Notes: generated from the letters alone by a model not told the origin. A stretch of DNA of 64,000 bases from Streptomyces cyaneochromogenes (GCF_003963535.1 NZ_CP034539.1:1240001-1304000), one strand, 5' to 3'; shown: positions 17,227 through 26,695, numbered from the stretch's first letter. Translations and numbers: made by a program.

Positions 17227-17280
17227 GCGGTATGTGCGGGCACGCGCGCGCGTTCGCTCTCCACCCACCGGCGTTTTCGG

Positions 17281-18072
17281 CTACCGGCCGCCACGCGCGC
17301 GTGCGTCTTCGGCCGCCTCCTCGCGGTCACGCGCGCGTACGGCGTCGGCCACCTCCCGCCGGTAGTCCGCGTACACGTCCCGCAGCCGCGCGCCCGGCCA
17401 GTCGGGCGGGAGGAGTTCGGGTGGCAGCACCGGATCGGCGAGCAGGTGCCGTACGACGGCCGCGAAGGCGGTGAAGCGCGCGGAGGGGTGCCGCGCGCGG
17501 GCGACATGGGCGAGCAGGGCGTGACCCGTTCCGCTCCACGTGTCCAGTGGCCACAGGGTCGCGGCGAGCTCGCGCGCGGGGCGGTCGGGGCGGGCCGTGC
17601 AGAGCTCGGCGACCTGGCCGAGGTCGTCCGGCAGCGGGCGGAGCAGGTTGGCGGGCCGCAGCCAGACGCCCTCGCGCAGCTCCGCGAGCCGGAGCCGGGT
17701 CAACTCGGTGCGCAGTTCCGCCCGTTCGGCCGGGCCTCGACCGGTGGCCGTGACCACGACCATCTCCCAGTCGCCGGCCCAGGACAGGGTCTCGGGGTGG
17801 ACCGCCTCGTCCTGGCGGCGCTGGCGGTCCAGGAGCCGGTCGCTGAGCCGGTACACGGTGTCCGCCCGCCGCAGGTCTCCGGCCGCCACCATCCGGCTGA
17901 GCGCGGCCCGCACCGTGGATCCCGCGATGCCGAACGGCTCCACGCTGCGCACCAAGTCCTTCACCGGCAGCTCGGGCGGATGCAGCCCCAGCAGCAGGCT
18001 CAGGACGACCGACCGGGCGGACAGCGGGCGCAGTTCCACGTCGTCGGCCTGCGGTGACGCGTTGTTCGGCAT
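17281..18072 (-). CDS. PaaX-family transcriptional regulator
   Basis: A 263-residue regulator. The N-terminal winged helix includes ARSVVLSLLLGLHPPELPVKDLVR and GIAGSTVRAALSRMVAAGDL, the PaaX HTH pattern. The central/C-terminal domain includes WAGDWEMVVV, LREGVWLRPANL and a late region WPGARLRDVYADYRREV, as in PaaX C-terminal domains. PaaX proteins bind acyl-CoA thioesters (phenylacetyl-CoA in the type case). ATG 18072 is chosen because the family begins near this residue. It is divergent from an acyl-CoA dehydrogenase gene 88 bases away, the more likely target; the paa operon lies about 19 kb away. Confidence 0.88.
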   Translation of the reverse strand: MPNNASPQADDVELRPLSARSVVLSLLLGLHPPELPVKDLVRSVEPFGIAGSTVRAALSRMVAAGDLRRADTVYRLSDRLLDRQRRQDEAVHPETLSWAGDWEMVVVTATGRGPAERAELRTELTRLRLAELREGVWLRPANLLRPLPDDLGQVAELCTARPDRPARELAATLWPLDTWSGTGHALLAHVARARHPSARFTAFAAVVRHLLADPVLPPELLPPDWPGARLRDVYADYRREVADAVRARDREEAAEDARARGGR

Positions 18073-18160
18073 GGCCACGACTGTACGGGGCGGGGTGACG
18101 CACCACAGGAGACGTATTACAGGATTGCTACAGTCGCAGCTATGGTGCAACACTGACGCC

Positions 18161-19858
18161 ATGGTCTCGATACTCGCCCAGGAGCCGTCCGGAGCCGCGC
18201 ACGAGCGGTCGTCCGGGCAGTACGCCACGCACGACGTCACCAACCAGCCCCCGCCCCTGGCCCCCTACGACGCGTCCGAGGACGCGGCCCTCCTCGAAGG
18301 GCTGCGCCGTGAGGGCGCCGGGTGGGCCGAGGAGGACATCCGTCGGCTGGGCCGGCGGGCCGGCAGCGCCGAGGCGCAGGAGTGGGGTGAGCAGGCCAAC
18401 CGCTTCGAGCCCGAACTGCGGACCCACGACCGGTACGGCCATCGCGTCGACGAGGTCGAGTTCCATCCGAGCTGGCACCAGCTGATGCGGGTCGCGGTCG
18501 CCGAGGGGCTGGCGGCTGCGCCCTGGGCGGACGAGCGGCCCGGCGCCCATGTCGCCCGGACCGCGGGCGGGCTGGTGTGGGGGCACACCGAGGCCGGGCA
18601 CGGCTGTCCGACGTCGATGACGTACGCCGCCGTCCCCGTGCTGCGTCGCCGGCCCGAGCTCGCGAAGGTCTACGAGCCCCTGCTGACCAGCCGGGAGTAC
18701 GACCCGGGGCTGCGTGTGCCGACCGAGAAGCGGGGTCTGCTCGCGGGCATGGGGATGACCGAGAAGCAGGGCGGCTCCGACGTCCGTACGAACACGACCA
18801 CGGCCTGGCCGAGCGCCGAGCCCGGCGTGTACACGCTGCGTGGGCACAAGTGGTTCACCTCGGCGCCCATGTGCGACGTCTTCCTGGTGCTGGCCCAGGC
18901 ACCCGGCGGCCTGTCCTGTTTCCTGGTGCCACGCGTCCTGCCCGACGGCAGCCGCAACACCTTCCGGATCCAGCGCCTCAAGGACAAGCTGGGCAACCGT
19001 TCCAACGCCTCCTCCGAGCCCGAGTTCGACGGGACCGTCGCCTGGCTGGTCGGACCCGAGGGGCGCGGCGTCAAGACGATCATCGAGATGGTCAACTGCA
19101 CCCGGCTGGACTGCGTGATGTCCTCGGCGACGCTGATGCGCAAGACGCTCGTCGAGGCGGGGCACCATGTGCGCCACCGCAGCGCGTTCGGGGCGCGGCT
19201 CATCGACCAGCCGCTGATGCGCAACGTCCTGGCCGACCTCGCGCTGGAGTCCGAGGCCGCGACGACGCTCACGCTGCGGCTGGCCGGTGCGGCGGACCGG
19301 ACGGTGCGCGGGGAGGACGCGGACGGGGGCGAGGCCGCGTTCCGCCGGATCGCCACCGCCGTCGGCAAGTACTGGGTCACCAAGCGGGGCCCGGCCTTCA
19401 CCGCGGAGGCCCTGGAGTGCCTGGGCGGCAACGGCTACGTCGAGGACTCGGGCATGCCGCGCCACTACCGCGAGGCTCCGCTGCTGTCGATCTGGGAGGG
19501 CTCGGGGAACGTCAACGCCCTCGACGTGCTGCGCGCGTTGGTCAAGGAGCCGGGTACCGCCGAGGCGCTCTTCGCCGAACTCGCCCTGGCCCAGGGTGCG
19601 GACACCCGGCTCGACGCGTCCGTCACCCGCCTGAAGAGCCTGCTGTCCACCGGCTCCGAGGCCGGCGCCCGCCGCCTGGTCGAGCTCATGGCCCTGACCC
19701 TCCAGGCCTCCCTCCTGGTCCGCCACGCCCCCACGACCGTCGCCGACGCCTTCTGCGCGACGCGCCTGGGCGGCGACTGGGGGCACGCGTTCGGGACGCT
19801 GCCGGATGCGGCGGACGTGGACGGGATCCTGGGGCGGGCGCTGCCGGGTGGGGAGTGA
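18161..19858 (+). CDS. AidB-like acyl-CoA dehydrogenase
   Basis: A 565-residue flavoprotein, longer than typical ~390-residue acyl-CoA dehydrogenases and close to AidB length. It has an N-terminal extension, the FAD-binding segment GMTEKQGGSDVRTNTTTA, the middle beta domain GHKWFTSAPMCDVFLVLAQ, and the C-terminal ECLGGNGYVEDSGMPRHYREAPLLSIWEGSGNV spread over adjacent blocks, where the Glu in SIWEGSGN marks the family. AidB proteins bind DNA and respond to alkylation damage; an ordinary fatty-acid role is also possible. No clear ribosome binding site precedes ATG 18161, so a leaderless message is possible. It is divergent from the PaaX-type regulator. Confidence 0.88.
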   Translation: MVSILAQEPSGAAHERSSGQYATHDVTNQPPPLAPYDASEDAALLEGLRREGAGWAEEDIRRLGRRAGSAEAQEWGEQANRFEPELRTHDRYGHRVDEVEFHPSWHQLMRVAVAEGLAAAPWADERPGAHVARTAGGLVWGHTEAGHGCPTSMTYAAVPVLRRRPELAKVYEPLLTSREYDPGLRVPTEKRGLLAGMGMTEKQGGSDVRTNTTTAWPSAEPGVYTLRGHKWFTSAPMCDVFLVLAQAPGGLSCFLVPRVLPDGSRNTFRIQRLKDKLGNRSNASSEPEFDGTVAWLVGPEGRGVKTIIEMVNCTRLDCVMSSATLMRKTLVEAGHHVRHRSAFGARLIDQPLMRNVLADLALESEAATTLTLRLAGAADRTVRGEDADGGEAAFRRIATAVGKYWVTKRGPAFTAEALECLGGNGYVEDSGMPRHYREAPLLSIWEGSGNVNALDVLRALVKEPGTAEALFAELALAQGADTRLDASVTRLKSLLSTGSEAGARRLVELMALTLQASLLVRHAPTTVADAFCATRLGGDWGHAFGTLPDAADVDGILGRALPGGE

Positions 19859-19888
19859 CGGTGGGGTGGGGTGGCGGGGGTGGCCGTC

Positions 19889-20300
19889 GCCGCGATGGGA
19901 TGCTCGGGTGGGGGTTGAGGGATCGGGGACTTGCCGGCGACGTGGGCGACGATCGCCGAGATGAGGTGGCGCGGGTGGTGGAGCCGAGGGGCCGGGGCGT
20001 AGTCGGCGGCGCGGACGGTCATTGCCGAGGTGAAATGGCCCAGTGACGGCGACGAGGCATCGGGACGGCGCCCACGACCTGGACGTCCGACGCCAGACTG
20101 ACGTAACCCTGGTGACGGCGCCACGGATTGGGGCGCGCAACCCGCCGCGTGGTGGCCGGCGCCGAGATGAGCTGACCCTGGTGACGGCGCCGAGGGACCG
20201 GTGTCGGCGGAGCCGTTGGTGCGACGGGGCGCCTACGCACCAAGGGTGCACGGCCGGTGTGACGGGCCGCGGATTTGTCAGCGGGTTCGCGGAACGCCTG
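19889..20300. repeat. Degenerate 66-69-bp tandem repeat array
   Basis: Copies begin with GCC(G/A)(A/C)GATGA-type sequence at 19889, 19955, 20024, 20092 and 20161, giving spacings of 66, 69, 68 and 69 bases, with a weaker copy near 20231. Shared blocks include GCCGAG(A/G)TGA and CCTGGTGACGGCGCC (identical in the copies at 20092 and 20161). Read on the minus strand, the 23-codon period yields repeated peptides, but no ORF has a credible start or family, so I do not call a gene. It occupies much of the 720-base gap after the AidB-like gene. Confidence 0.65.
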
Positions 20301-20306
20301 CCGCAG

Positions 20307-20433
20307 GCCGATCCACATCAGACCGGCGGCCGGGGCGGCCTCGGCCGCGCGAGCGGGTCCCCGTAGCCGAGGGGGCGGGCCGATCCATTTCAAGCCCGCG
20401 TCCGGCGCAGGCCCGGGCCGCGTGAGCGCGTCC
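20307..20433. repeat. Pair of 55-bp imperfect direct repeats
   Basis: Two similar segments start at 20307 and 20379 with GCCGATCCA and end with GCG(A/T)GAGCG-type sequence then GTCCC; the offset is 72 bases. The rest of the gap to 20579 is C-rich, low-complexity sequence with nothing else recognisable. Confidence 0.5.
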
Positions 20434-20579
20434 CGCCCCATCACGCCGACCGCTCCCCGCCCTCCGCGCCACTCTGCCCAGATCCCTCACCTCGTCGTCC
20501 GTCCTTCTCCCCCCCCAGCCCTCACTTCGCCGTCCCCCTGCAGCCCCACAACCCTCACTCCGCCGCCCCCTGCAACCCC

Positions 20580-21167
20580 TCACCCCGTCGTCCGCCCACC
20601 CCACAACGGTCCGAACCGCGCCCACTCATACCCCCACTGATCGATGCGCCGGCTCTCCAGGCGGCTGCGCAGGGCTCGGCCCGCGACGAAGGGGACGGAC
20701 GCGGCGGACACGCCGGCGAGGCCGCCGACCAGGGCGGCGCGTGAGCGGGCCTCGGACGGAGAGGCGGGCTTGGTCACCAGGCGGCCCTCGGGGTCCGTCC
20801 AGACGGTGACCGGTGTGCCGACGCCGCTGCCGGGCCGGACGCGGGCCTGGCCGGTGTGCGTGGAACCGTCCTGCGCGCTCCAGCGGACCTTCGCCCAGAT
20901 CGTCGCGCCACTCGGCGTGACCGTGCGCGAGTCGGCCGTGCCGGGCGCCTGCTCGGTGAGCAGGGCGACGACCGGCCGCCACTCCACGCGCTCTCTGGCC
21001 ATGCCCCGCTCGACCGTGCCGGCCGTCGCCAGGCCGGCCAGCACTCCGGCGAGGGCAGTGAGTGCCCAGGCGGCGAGCAGTACCCAGGCCTCCACCGCAT
21101 CGGCCCGGCGCTTGAGCGGATTGCGCCGCCAACGCCACAGCCACACCTTCGGACCACGGAACGCCAT
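20580..21167 (-). CDS. Rv1733c-like two-TM membrane protein
   Basis: A 195-residue membrane protein with two hydrophobic segments, WVLLAAWALTALAGVLAGLA near residues 30-50 and ALVGGLAGVSAASVPFVAG near 150-170. The ~95-residue extracytoplasmic segment between them contains the conserved WAKVRWSAQDGSTHTGQARV and VTVWTDPEGRLV. This is the architecture of the actinobacterial Rv1733c family, whose role is unknown. ATG 21167 is used, with AGGAGG about nine bases upstream. The neighbours give no functional hint. Confidence 0.75.
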   Translation of the reverse strand: MAFRGPKVWLWRWRRNPLKRRADAVEAWVLLAAWALTALAGVLAGLATAGTVERGMARERVEWRPVVALLTEQAPGTADSRTVTPSGATIWAKVRWSAQDGSTHTGQARVRPGSGVGTPVTVWTDPEGRLVTKPASPSEARSRAALVGGLAGVSAASVPFVAGRALRSRLESRRIDQWGYEWARFGPLWGGRTTG

Positions 21168-21445
21168 CGAAGGCTTCCTCCTCATGAGCACACGAACATG
21201 CCGGACCGACCGCTCTTCCATACGGGAGACGGCAGCCGGTTGCTCACGGCACGCACCCTCGGAGTCGAGCGTCACACGGACCCGGCGGCCCGCGCGGCAG
21301 ACTTCGCGAAAATGCCCCGCGGCTCCCGGCCGCGAGCTATCCTCGCCGCTCTGACCTGCGATGGAGGCCTTTGCAGGGGTGACTGTCAGTGCCGGGGTGC
21401 AGACTGGCCGGTGTTCGGGACAACGACGTCGCGGAGGTGATCGGC

Positions 21446-22531
21446 ATGACCGAGGTACTGCTCGCCGTGGGCACGCGCAAAGGCCTGTTCATCGGGCGGA
21501 GGCGAGGTGGCACCTGGGAGTTCGACGAGAGTCCGTACTTCAACGCGCAGGCCGTGTACTCGGTCGCCATCGACACCCGGGGTGAGCGTCCGCGGCTGCT
21601 GGCCGGCGGCGACAGCGCGCACTGGGGCCCGTCAGTGTTCCACTCCGACGACCTCGGGCACACCTGGACCGAACCGGCGCGGCCGGCCGTCAAGTTCCCG
21701 AAGGACACGGAGACCTCCCTGGAGCGGGTCTGGCAACTGCACCCGGCGGCCGCGGAGCCGGACGTGGTCTACGCGGGCACGGAACCTGCCGCGCTGTACC
21801 GCTCGGAGGACCGCGGCGAGACCTTCGACCTGGTCCGCCCGCTGTGGGAACACCCGACGCGGTCGAAGTGGGTGCCGGGCGGCGGCGGTGAGGGCCTGCA
21901 CACCGTGATCACGGACAAGCGCGACCCGAAGGCCGTGACGGTCGCCGTCTCCACGGCCGGGGTGTTCAAGACCGCCGACGGAGGCGCGAGCTGGGCTCCC
22001 TCCAACTCCGGTGTCTCCGCGGTGTTCCTGCCGGATCCCAACCCGGAGTTCGGCCAGTGCGTGCACAAGATCGCGCAGGACGCGACGACTCCTGACCGTC
22101 TCTATCTGCAGAACCACTGGGGCGTGTACCGCAGCGACGACGCGGGCGCGCACTGGACGGACATCGGCGAGGGCCTGCCGTCCACCTTCGGCTTCGCTGC
22201 CGCCGCCCACCCCCACCGCGGCGGGACGGCGTACGTCTTCCCGATCAACGCCGACTCCGACCGTGTACCGGCGGACCATCGATGTCGCGTGTTCCGTACG
22301 GCGGACGCGGGCAAGACCTGGGAGCCGCTGTCGACGGGCCTGCCGCAGGAGGACCACTACGGCACGGTGCTGCGCGATGCCATGTGCACGGACGACGCGG
22401 ACCCGGCGGGCGTGTACTTCGGCAACCGCAACGGCGAGGTGTTCGCGTCGGCCGACGACGGCGACAGCTGGCAGCAGTTGGCGTCGCATCTGCCGGACGT
22501 GCTGTGCGTGCGGGCCGCGGTGACCGGATGA
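21446..22531 (+). CDS. BNR/sialidase-like beta-propeller protein
   Basis: A 361-residue cytosolic protein (no signal peptide) with repeated Asp-box motifs of the form S-x-D-x-G-x-[58 protein letters not shown] and [11 protein letters not shown]. Six such blades predict a six-bladed propeller. The family is often annotated as exo-alpha-sialidase, but sialidase catalytic residues cannot be confirmed and many members are probably not glycosidases. GGAGGTGA sits six bases before ATG 21446. It precedes ung by 73 bases and may share its transcript. Confidence 0.85.
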   Translation: MTEVLLAVGTRKGLFIGRRRGGTWEFDESPYFNAQAVYSVAIDTRGERPRLLAGGDSAHWGPSVFHSDDLGHTWTEPARPAVKFPKDTETSLERVWQLHPAAAEPDVVYAGTEPAALYRSEDRGETFDLVRPLWEHPTRSKWVPGGGGEGLHTVITDKRDPKAVTVAVSTAGVFKTADGGASWAPSNSGVSAVFLPDPNPEFGQCVHKIAQDATTPDRLYLQNHWGVYRSDDAGAHWTDIGEGLPSTFGFAAAAHPHRGGTAYVFPINADSDRVPADHRCRVFRTADAGKTWEPLSTGLPQEDHYGTVLRDAMCTDDADPAGVYFGNRNGEVFASADDGDSWQQLASHLPDVLCVRAAVTG

Positions 22532-22604
22532 GCCGTCAGGGCTTACGGGCCGGCCTTGGCCACTGGTTGATCGCCACTGTCCGTACGGCAGTAGGGTGAC
22601 GCCC

Positions 22605-23282
22605 GTGGCACCACGACCCTTGCATGAAATCGTCGAACCGGGCTGGGCGAAGGCCCTGGAACCCGTTGCCGAACGGATCGCCTCGATGGGCGACTTCCTG
22701 CGCGCGGAGATCGGCGCGGGACGCACCTATCTGCCGGCCGGGCCGAACGTCCTGCGGGCCTTCCAGCAGCCCTTCGACGACGTGCGGGTCCTGATCGTCG
22801 GACAGGACCCGTACCCGACACCGGGACATGCCGTGGGGCTGTCGTTCTCGGTGGCGCCCGACGTGCGTCCGCTGCCCGGCAGCCTCATCAACATCTACCG
22901 GGAGCTGAACACCGACCTTGGGCTGCCGCAGCCGTCCAACGGCGATCTGACGCCGTGGACCCAGCAGGGTGTGCTGCTGCTCAACAGGGCGCTCACCACG
23001 GCCCCGCGCAAACCGGCCGCCCACCGCGGCAAGGGCTGGGAGGAGGTCACCGAGCAGGCCATTCGCGCACTGGCCGGACGCGGCAAGCCGCTGGTGTCCA
23101 TCCTCTGGGGGCGCGACGCCCGCAACCTCCGCCCCCTGCTCGGCAACCTCCCGTCGGTCGAGTCCGCGCACCCCTCCCCCATGTCCGCCGACCGCGGCTT
23201 CTTCGGCTCCCGCCCGTTCAGCCGGGCCAACGACCTGCTGATCCGGCAGGGAGGACAGCCGGTGGACTGGCGCCTGCCGTGA
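22605..23282 (+). CDS. ung: Uracil-DNA glycosylase, family 1
   Basis: A 225-residue DNA repair enzyme that excises uracil. The family-1 active-site motif GQDPYP (residues 66-71, catalytic Asp68) and the C-terminal [17 protein letters not shown], containing the catalytic His and the leucine-loop region, are intact, as is [11 protein letters not shown] 22605 is chosen because GGGTGA-type purines precede it at a normal distance; GTG 22596 would add three residues. The stop codon overlaps the start of the next gene (GTGA), so the two should be translationally coupled. Confidence 0.93.
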   Translation: MAPRPLHEIVEPGWAKALEPVAERIASMGDFLRAEIGAGRTYLPAGPNVLRAFQQPFDDVRVLIVGQDPYPTPGHAVGLSFSVAPDVRPLPGSLINIYRELNTDLGLPQPSNGDLTPWTQQGVLLLNRALTTAPRKPAAHRGKGWEEVTEQAIRALAGRGKPLVSILWGRDARNLRPLLGNLPSVESAHPSPMSADRGFFGSRPFSRANDLLIRQGGQPVDWRLP

Positions 23283-24253
23283 CCGAGCCCTCCGGGTTCC
23301 TCGCCGTCGACTCCGGTGGGTCCGGGCTGCGCGTCGTCATCGGGACGGTGGCCCGGGGTGTGCTGGCCCGCCGGGAGTCACGCGATCCGGTGCGTATCGG
23401 GGACCGGGGCATCGACCCCGGGCATCTGATGGAGCAACTGGTGCCCATGGTGCGGTCGTCGGTCGCCGAGGCCGGTGTCGACCGGCTGGGGGCGGCCGTG
23501 ATCGGGGCCGCCGGGCTCGCCTCGCTGGGTGACGCCCTGCGCGCCGAGCTTCCGGCCGCGCTGGGGCGGGAGTTCGGCATCGGGCGGGTCGCTCTCGTCG
23601 CCGATGCCGTCACCGCGTATGTCGGCGCCCTCGGGTCCCGGCCGGGTGCCGTCGTCGCCGCCGGTACGGGGCTGATCGCGATGGGCACGGATCTGACGCG
23701 CTGGAACCGTGCCGACGGCTGGGGGCATCTGCTCGGCGACTGCGGCAGCGGTGCCTGGATCGGTCGGGCGGGGCTGGAGGCGGCGCTGCGCGCGTACGAC
23801 GGGCGCAGCGGTGGGTCGGCCGGGCTGCTGGCCCGCGCCGAGGAACTGTTCGGCCCGATCCGGGGGCTGCCGGGCAAGCTGTATCCGCGCCCGGACCGCC
23901 CCGCTGTCCTTGCCTCCTTCGCTCCCCACGTGGCCGCCGGCGCCGACGCCGACCCGGTCGCCGCGGACATCCTGCGCGCCGCCGCTCGGCACATGGCCGA
24001 GTCCGCGGCGGCTGTGTGCCCCGGCACCGGAGAGCCCCAAGTCGCGCTCACCGGCGGCCTGTTCAAGATGGGCGACCCTCTTGTCGTACCTCTGGACGAG
24101 GAGTTGGCGAAGCGGCTGCCGCACGCACGGCGGGTGCCGGCCGCCGGGGATCCGTTGCTGGGGTCGGTGCGGATCGCGACCGATCTGGCGACGGACGCGC
24201 TCGCTCTGCCGAGTGACGAGAGGCTGCTCTGCGTGGTGGCAGAAAGCCGGTGA
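23279..24253 (+). CDS. BadF/BcrA-type ATPase, N-acetylglucosamine-kinase-like
   Basis: A 324-residue ASKHA-fold kinase. The N-terminal phosphate-binding loop is [13 protein letters not shown], the second phosphate motif is [16 protein letters not shown], and [23 protein letters not shown] is the signature shared with eukaryotic and bacterial N-acetylglucosamine kinases. A late [12 protein letters not shown] supplies the adenosine motif. It probably phosphorylates an amino sugar. The GTG start overlaps the ung stop by four bases (GTGA). Linking an amino-sugar kinase to ung is odd but may only reflect tight packing. A GGGGGA-ctga-TCCCCC hairpin follows at 24261-24276. Confidence 0.85.
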   Translation: MTEPSGFLAVDSGGSGLRVVIGTVARGVLARRESRDPVRIGDRGIDPGHLMEQLVPMVRSSVAEAGVDRLGAAVIGAAGLASLGDALRAELPAALGREFGIGRVALVADAVTAYVGALGSRPGAVVAAGTGLIAMGTDLTRWNRADGWGHLLGDCGSGAWIGRAGLEAALRAYDGRSGGSAGLLARAEELFGPIRGLPGKLYPRPDRPAVLASFAPHVAAGADADPVAADILRAAARHMAESAAAVCPGTGEPQVALTGGLFKMGDPLVVPLDEELAKRLPHARRVPAAGDPLLGSVRIATDLATDALALPSDERLLCVVAESR

Positions 24254-24260
24254 CACAAAA

Positions 24261-24276
24261 GGGGGACTGATCCCCC
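24261..24276. terminator. Small hairpin after the kinase gene
   Basis: GGGGGA-ctga-TCCCCC lies eight bases beyond the stop codon. A run of A residues on its left would give a U tract only for minus-strand transcripts, so it is a plausible but weak terminator for the kinase gene. Confidence 0.4.
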
Positions 24277-24389
24277 ACGCCGTTCGGTTCCGCACTGCAG
24301 GTAACTCAATCAGACAAAAGCGGACGGATACCGCTCACCTGCACCCTCCCCGAACAGGGGAGCCCAAGAAGCCAGTAACATGCGTCGCC

Positions 24390-25313
24390 ATGAGCTCCCC
24401 CACTGGGCCCGCGTCCGGCCTGCCAGTACGAATGCCGCGACCTCGTCAGCCCGGGCGGCACCGCCGACCCGAGCCCCTGGCGGCTCCCGAGGGCGCGCCC
24501 GCGCTCGTTCTAGCGGTGCCGGGCACGCCGAGCGCCGCCACCCGTGGCCTCGCCGAGGAGGTCGTGAGCATCGCCCGCTCCGAACTTCCCGGTCTCGACG
24601 CCCGGATCGGGTACGTCGACGGTGACGACGCGGAGTTCCCCACGATCCAGGCCGTGCTCGTGCACGCCGCGGAGGAGCGCACCGCCCGCTACGAGCAGGC
24701 GCTCGCCGCAGGCGTGGAGGTCAAGGAGCCGGAGGGCCCCGTCGCCGTAGTGGTGCCGCTGCTGGCCGGCCCGGACAACGCGCTGCTGCGCGTCATCCGC
24801 CAGGCCGTGATGGACAGCCGGGTCGCGGCCGACCTGACCGACGTGCTGGGCCCGCACCCGCTGCTGGCCGAGGCGCTGCACGTGCGCCTGTCGGAGGCCG
24901 GTCTGGCCCGCGCCGACCGTGCCCGTCTGTTCACCGTGGCGACCGCCGCGGACGGCATCGTCCTGGCCTCGGTCGGTGGCGAGGAAGCCGTGCAGGCGGC
25001 CGGGATCACCGGCATGCTGCTCGCCGCGCGCCTGGCCGTGCCGGTGATGGCGGCGGCCCTGGACCAGGACGGCTCTATCTCGGCGGTGGCCGAGCAGCTG
25101 CGGTCCTCGGGCTCGCAGCAGCTGGCGCTGGCGCCGTACCTGATAGGGCCGGAGATCGACCCGAGCCTGATCGCGGAGGCCGCGCAGGAGGCGGGCTGCT
25201 CCGCCGCCGAGGCGCTCGGCCCGTACCCGGCGATCGGCAAGCTCGCCCTGTCCAAGTACACGACGGCGCTGGGTATCGCCCCGCAGCAGCCGCAGGGCAC
25301 GCCGGTCCGCTGA
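24390..25313 (+). CDS. CbiX/sirohydrochlorin chelatase-like protein
   Basis: A 307-residue protein with two tandem halves as in CbiX-type chelatases: [23 protein letters not shown]...[23 protein letters not shown] in the first, and a shorter second half ending [22 protein letters not shown]. The class normally inserts Fe or Co into sirohydrochlorin using His ligands. Here the first-half position usually occupied by His in HGS reads VPGTPS, and few His remain, so catalytic activity is doubtful. ATG 24390 is used; the N-terminal ~35 residues are Pro/Arg-rich and not part of the fold. No sirohaem or cobalamin gene is adjacent. A strong terminator follows. Confidence 0.7.
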   Translation: MSSPTGPASGLPVRMPRPRQPGRHRRPEPLAAPEGAPALVLAVPGTPSAATRGLAEEVVSIARSELPGLDARIGYVDGDDAEFPTIQAVLVHAAEERTARYEQALAAGVEVKEPEGPVAVVVPLLAGPDNALLRVIRQAVMDSRVAADLTDVLGPHPLLAEALHVRLSEAGLARADRARLFTVATAADGIVLASVGGEEAVQAAGITGMLLAARLAVPVMAAALDQDGSISAVAEQLRSSGSQQLALAPYLIGPEIDPSLIAEAAQEAGCSAAEALGPYPAIGKLALSKYTTALGIAPQQPQGTPVR

Positions 25314-25346
25314 CGCCGGGCCGCAGCCGCAGCCGCACACGTATCG

Positions 25347-25383
25347 CCGAAGGCCCGCTCCTCATCGGGGAGCGGGCCTTCGG
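25347..25383. terminator. Strong bidirectional terminator
   Basis: A perfect 15-bp stem (25347-25361 / 25369-25383, arms CCGAAGGCCCGCTCC and complement) with a 7-base loop lies between the convergent CbiX-like and lactonase genes. Confidence 0.8.
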
Positions 25384-25390
25384 CGTACGG

Positions 25391-26443
25391 TCATGCCCGG
25401 CCCGTCTCCGGGCCGATGACCACGCAGGACGCTGCGGGGGCCTCGATGGAGCCCTCGTAGCGCGGGAGGCCCCGGTCCGGGTCCAGGGCGAACCAGGACA
25501 CGTCACCGGAGCGTTCGTTCGCGACGTACAGGAACCCTCCCGCCTCGGTGATCGCGCGCGGCCAGTGCCCGGCGCAGGTCACCGTCCCGGTCAGCCGCAG
25601 TTCGTCGCCCTCGACGACGAACGTGGACAGCACGTCCTCGCCGCGTGTCGCGGTCCACACGAAGCGCCCGTCGGGCGAGGCGACGATCCCCGAGGGATAG
25701 GCGTCGCCGGCCGGAGCCCCTGGCAGGACCGGCGTCTCCACCAGGGGTTTCAGCGTGCCGTCGTCGGCGTCCCAGTGGCAGACGGTGACGGTGGGGGTGA
25801 GTTCGTTGAGGACGTAGGCGTAGCTGCCGTACGGGTGGAAGGCCAGGTGGCGAGGCCCGGAGCCCGGCCGCAGGGCGATCTCCCGGTGCAGGTCGAGCGG
25901 GCCGTCGGCCAGGGTGCACACCCGTACCGAGTCGGTGCCGAGGTCGATGCTCACGGCCCAGCGGCCACTTGGGTCGGGCAGCACCTGGTGGGCGTGCGGG
26001 CCCTGCTGGCGGGGCGTGTGCGGGCCGGAGCCGGTGTGGCGCAGGACGGCGGACGGGACGTCCGCGAGGGTGCCGTCGGCGCGGACGCGGACGGCGCTGA
26101 CGCTGCCGGAGCCGTAGTTGGCGGTCAGGACGTGGCCGGCGAACAGGCTGAGGTGCACGGGCCCGCTGCCGCCCACCGGCACCGGCGGCCCGAGCGGCTC
26201 CGGCGTGTGTCCGGTCACGCGGTACGCGGCCACCGCGCCCTCGGCCGTCTCACTGACGGCGTAGAGCGTGTCGCCGCCCGGCGACAGGGCCAGGTAGGCG
26301 GGGTCGGGCAGGTCGTCCACGCCGCTCAGGACGGTCAGCGCCCCGCTGCCCCCGTCCACGGCGGCCGTGATGATGCCCTGGCCACCGGCCGCCGTGAACG
26401 ACCCGATGTAGGCCCGCCCTCGCCGTCTGTCGACGTCTGCCAC
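25391..26443 (-). CDS. Lactonase (6-phosphogluconolactonase YbhE-type beta-propeller)
   Basis: A 350-residue seven-bladed propeller of the lactonase/YbhE family. Blade signatures include AYIGSFTAAGGQGI at the N-terminus, PAYLALSPGGDTLYAVSE, GPHAHQVLPDPSGRW (conserved His), GPRHLAFHPYGSYAYVLNE, PSGIVASPDGRFVW and WPRAITEAGGFLYVANE. The reaction may be hydrolysis of 6-phosphogluconolactone or another sugar lactone. The start is GTG 26443 with a GGGG-rich ribosome binding site seven bases upstream. A DasR-like site 55 bases upstream suggests control by aminosugar status. Confidence 0.85.
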   Translation of the reverse strand: MADVDRRRGRAYIGSFTAAGGQGIITAAVDGGSGALTVLSGVDDLPDPAYLALSPGGDTLYAVSETAEGAVAAYRVTGHTPEPLGPPVPVGGSGPVHLSLFAGHVLTANYGSGSVSAVRVRADGTLADVPSAVLRHTGSGPHTPRQQGPHAHQVLPDPSGRWAVSIDLGTDSVRVCTLADGPLDLHREIALRPGSGPRHLAFHPYGSYAYVLNELTPTVTVCHWDADDGTLKPLVETPVLPGAPAGDAYPSGIVASPDGRFVWTATRGEDVLSTFVVEGDELRLTGTVTCAGHWPRAITEAGGFLYVANERSGDVSWFALDPDRGLPRYEGSIEAPAASCVVIGPETGRA

Positions 26444-26497
26444 CGTTGTCCCCTTCCGGTCGAGTGCCGTCCGGGGCGACGTTAGCAGTGGATCAGT

Positions 26498-26513
26498 ATC
26501 GGTCTAGACCAAG
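26498..26513. promoter_or_regulatory. DasR-responsive-element-like palindrome
   Basis: The 10-bp perfect palindrome GGTCTAGACC (26501-26510) followed by A gives the core of a dre site; over 16 bases it matches ACTGGTCTAGACCACT at 12 positions. It lies 55 bases upstream of the lactonase start codon, within its likely promoter. DasR is the GntR-family repressor of N-acetylglucosamine genes in streptomycetes. Confidence 0.6.
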
Positions 26514-26695
26514 AATCCCGTGCCGCAGGGAGAGTTCTGTACGCACACCCCACCGAGCTCACCCAGCAGGCTCACCCGCGGGCCGCTCCCGCGCGGCTCG
26601 CGAGGTCCGTGACGTCCGATGGCGCGGAGTTACCCGGCGATGCGGCTGATCCACCCTCCGGATGGCCGATAAAGCGACTTGTCCATACGGGTGGG

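Noticed and set aside
17281..18072. PaaX-type protein as regulator of the paa operon
   Set aside because: It is 19 kb away and divergent from an acyl-CoA dehydrogenase gene. The paaA operator looks TetR-type, so the link is not supported here.
19889..20300. A CRISPR array
   Set aside because: Units are 66-69 bp and degenerate throughout, with no invariant 25-37-bp repeat, no unique spacers and no cas genes.
20019..20444. A 141-codon minus-strand protein with 23-residue repeats
   Set aside because: There is no ribosome binding site or known family, and similar repeats continue in another frame, so the DNA repeat explains the pattern better than a gene.
21446..22531. Assignment as an exo-alpha-sialidase
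   Set aside because: Asp-box blades only show a propeller; there is no signal peptide and no verifiable Arg triad.
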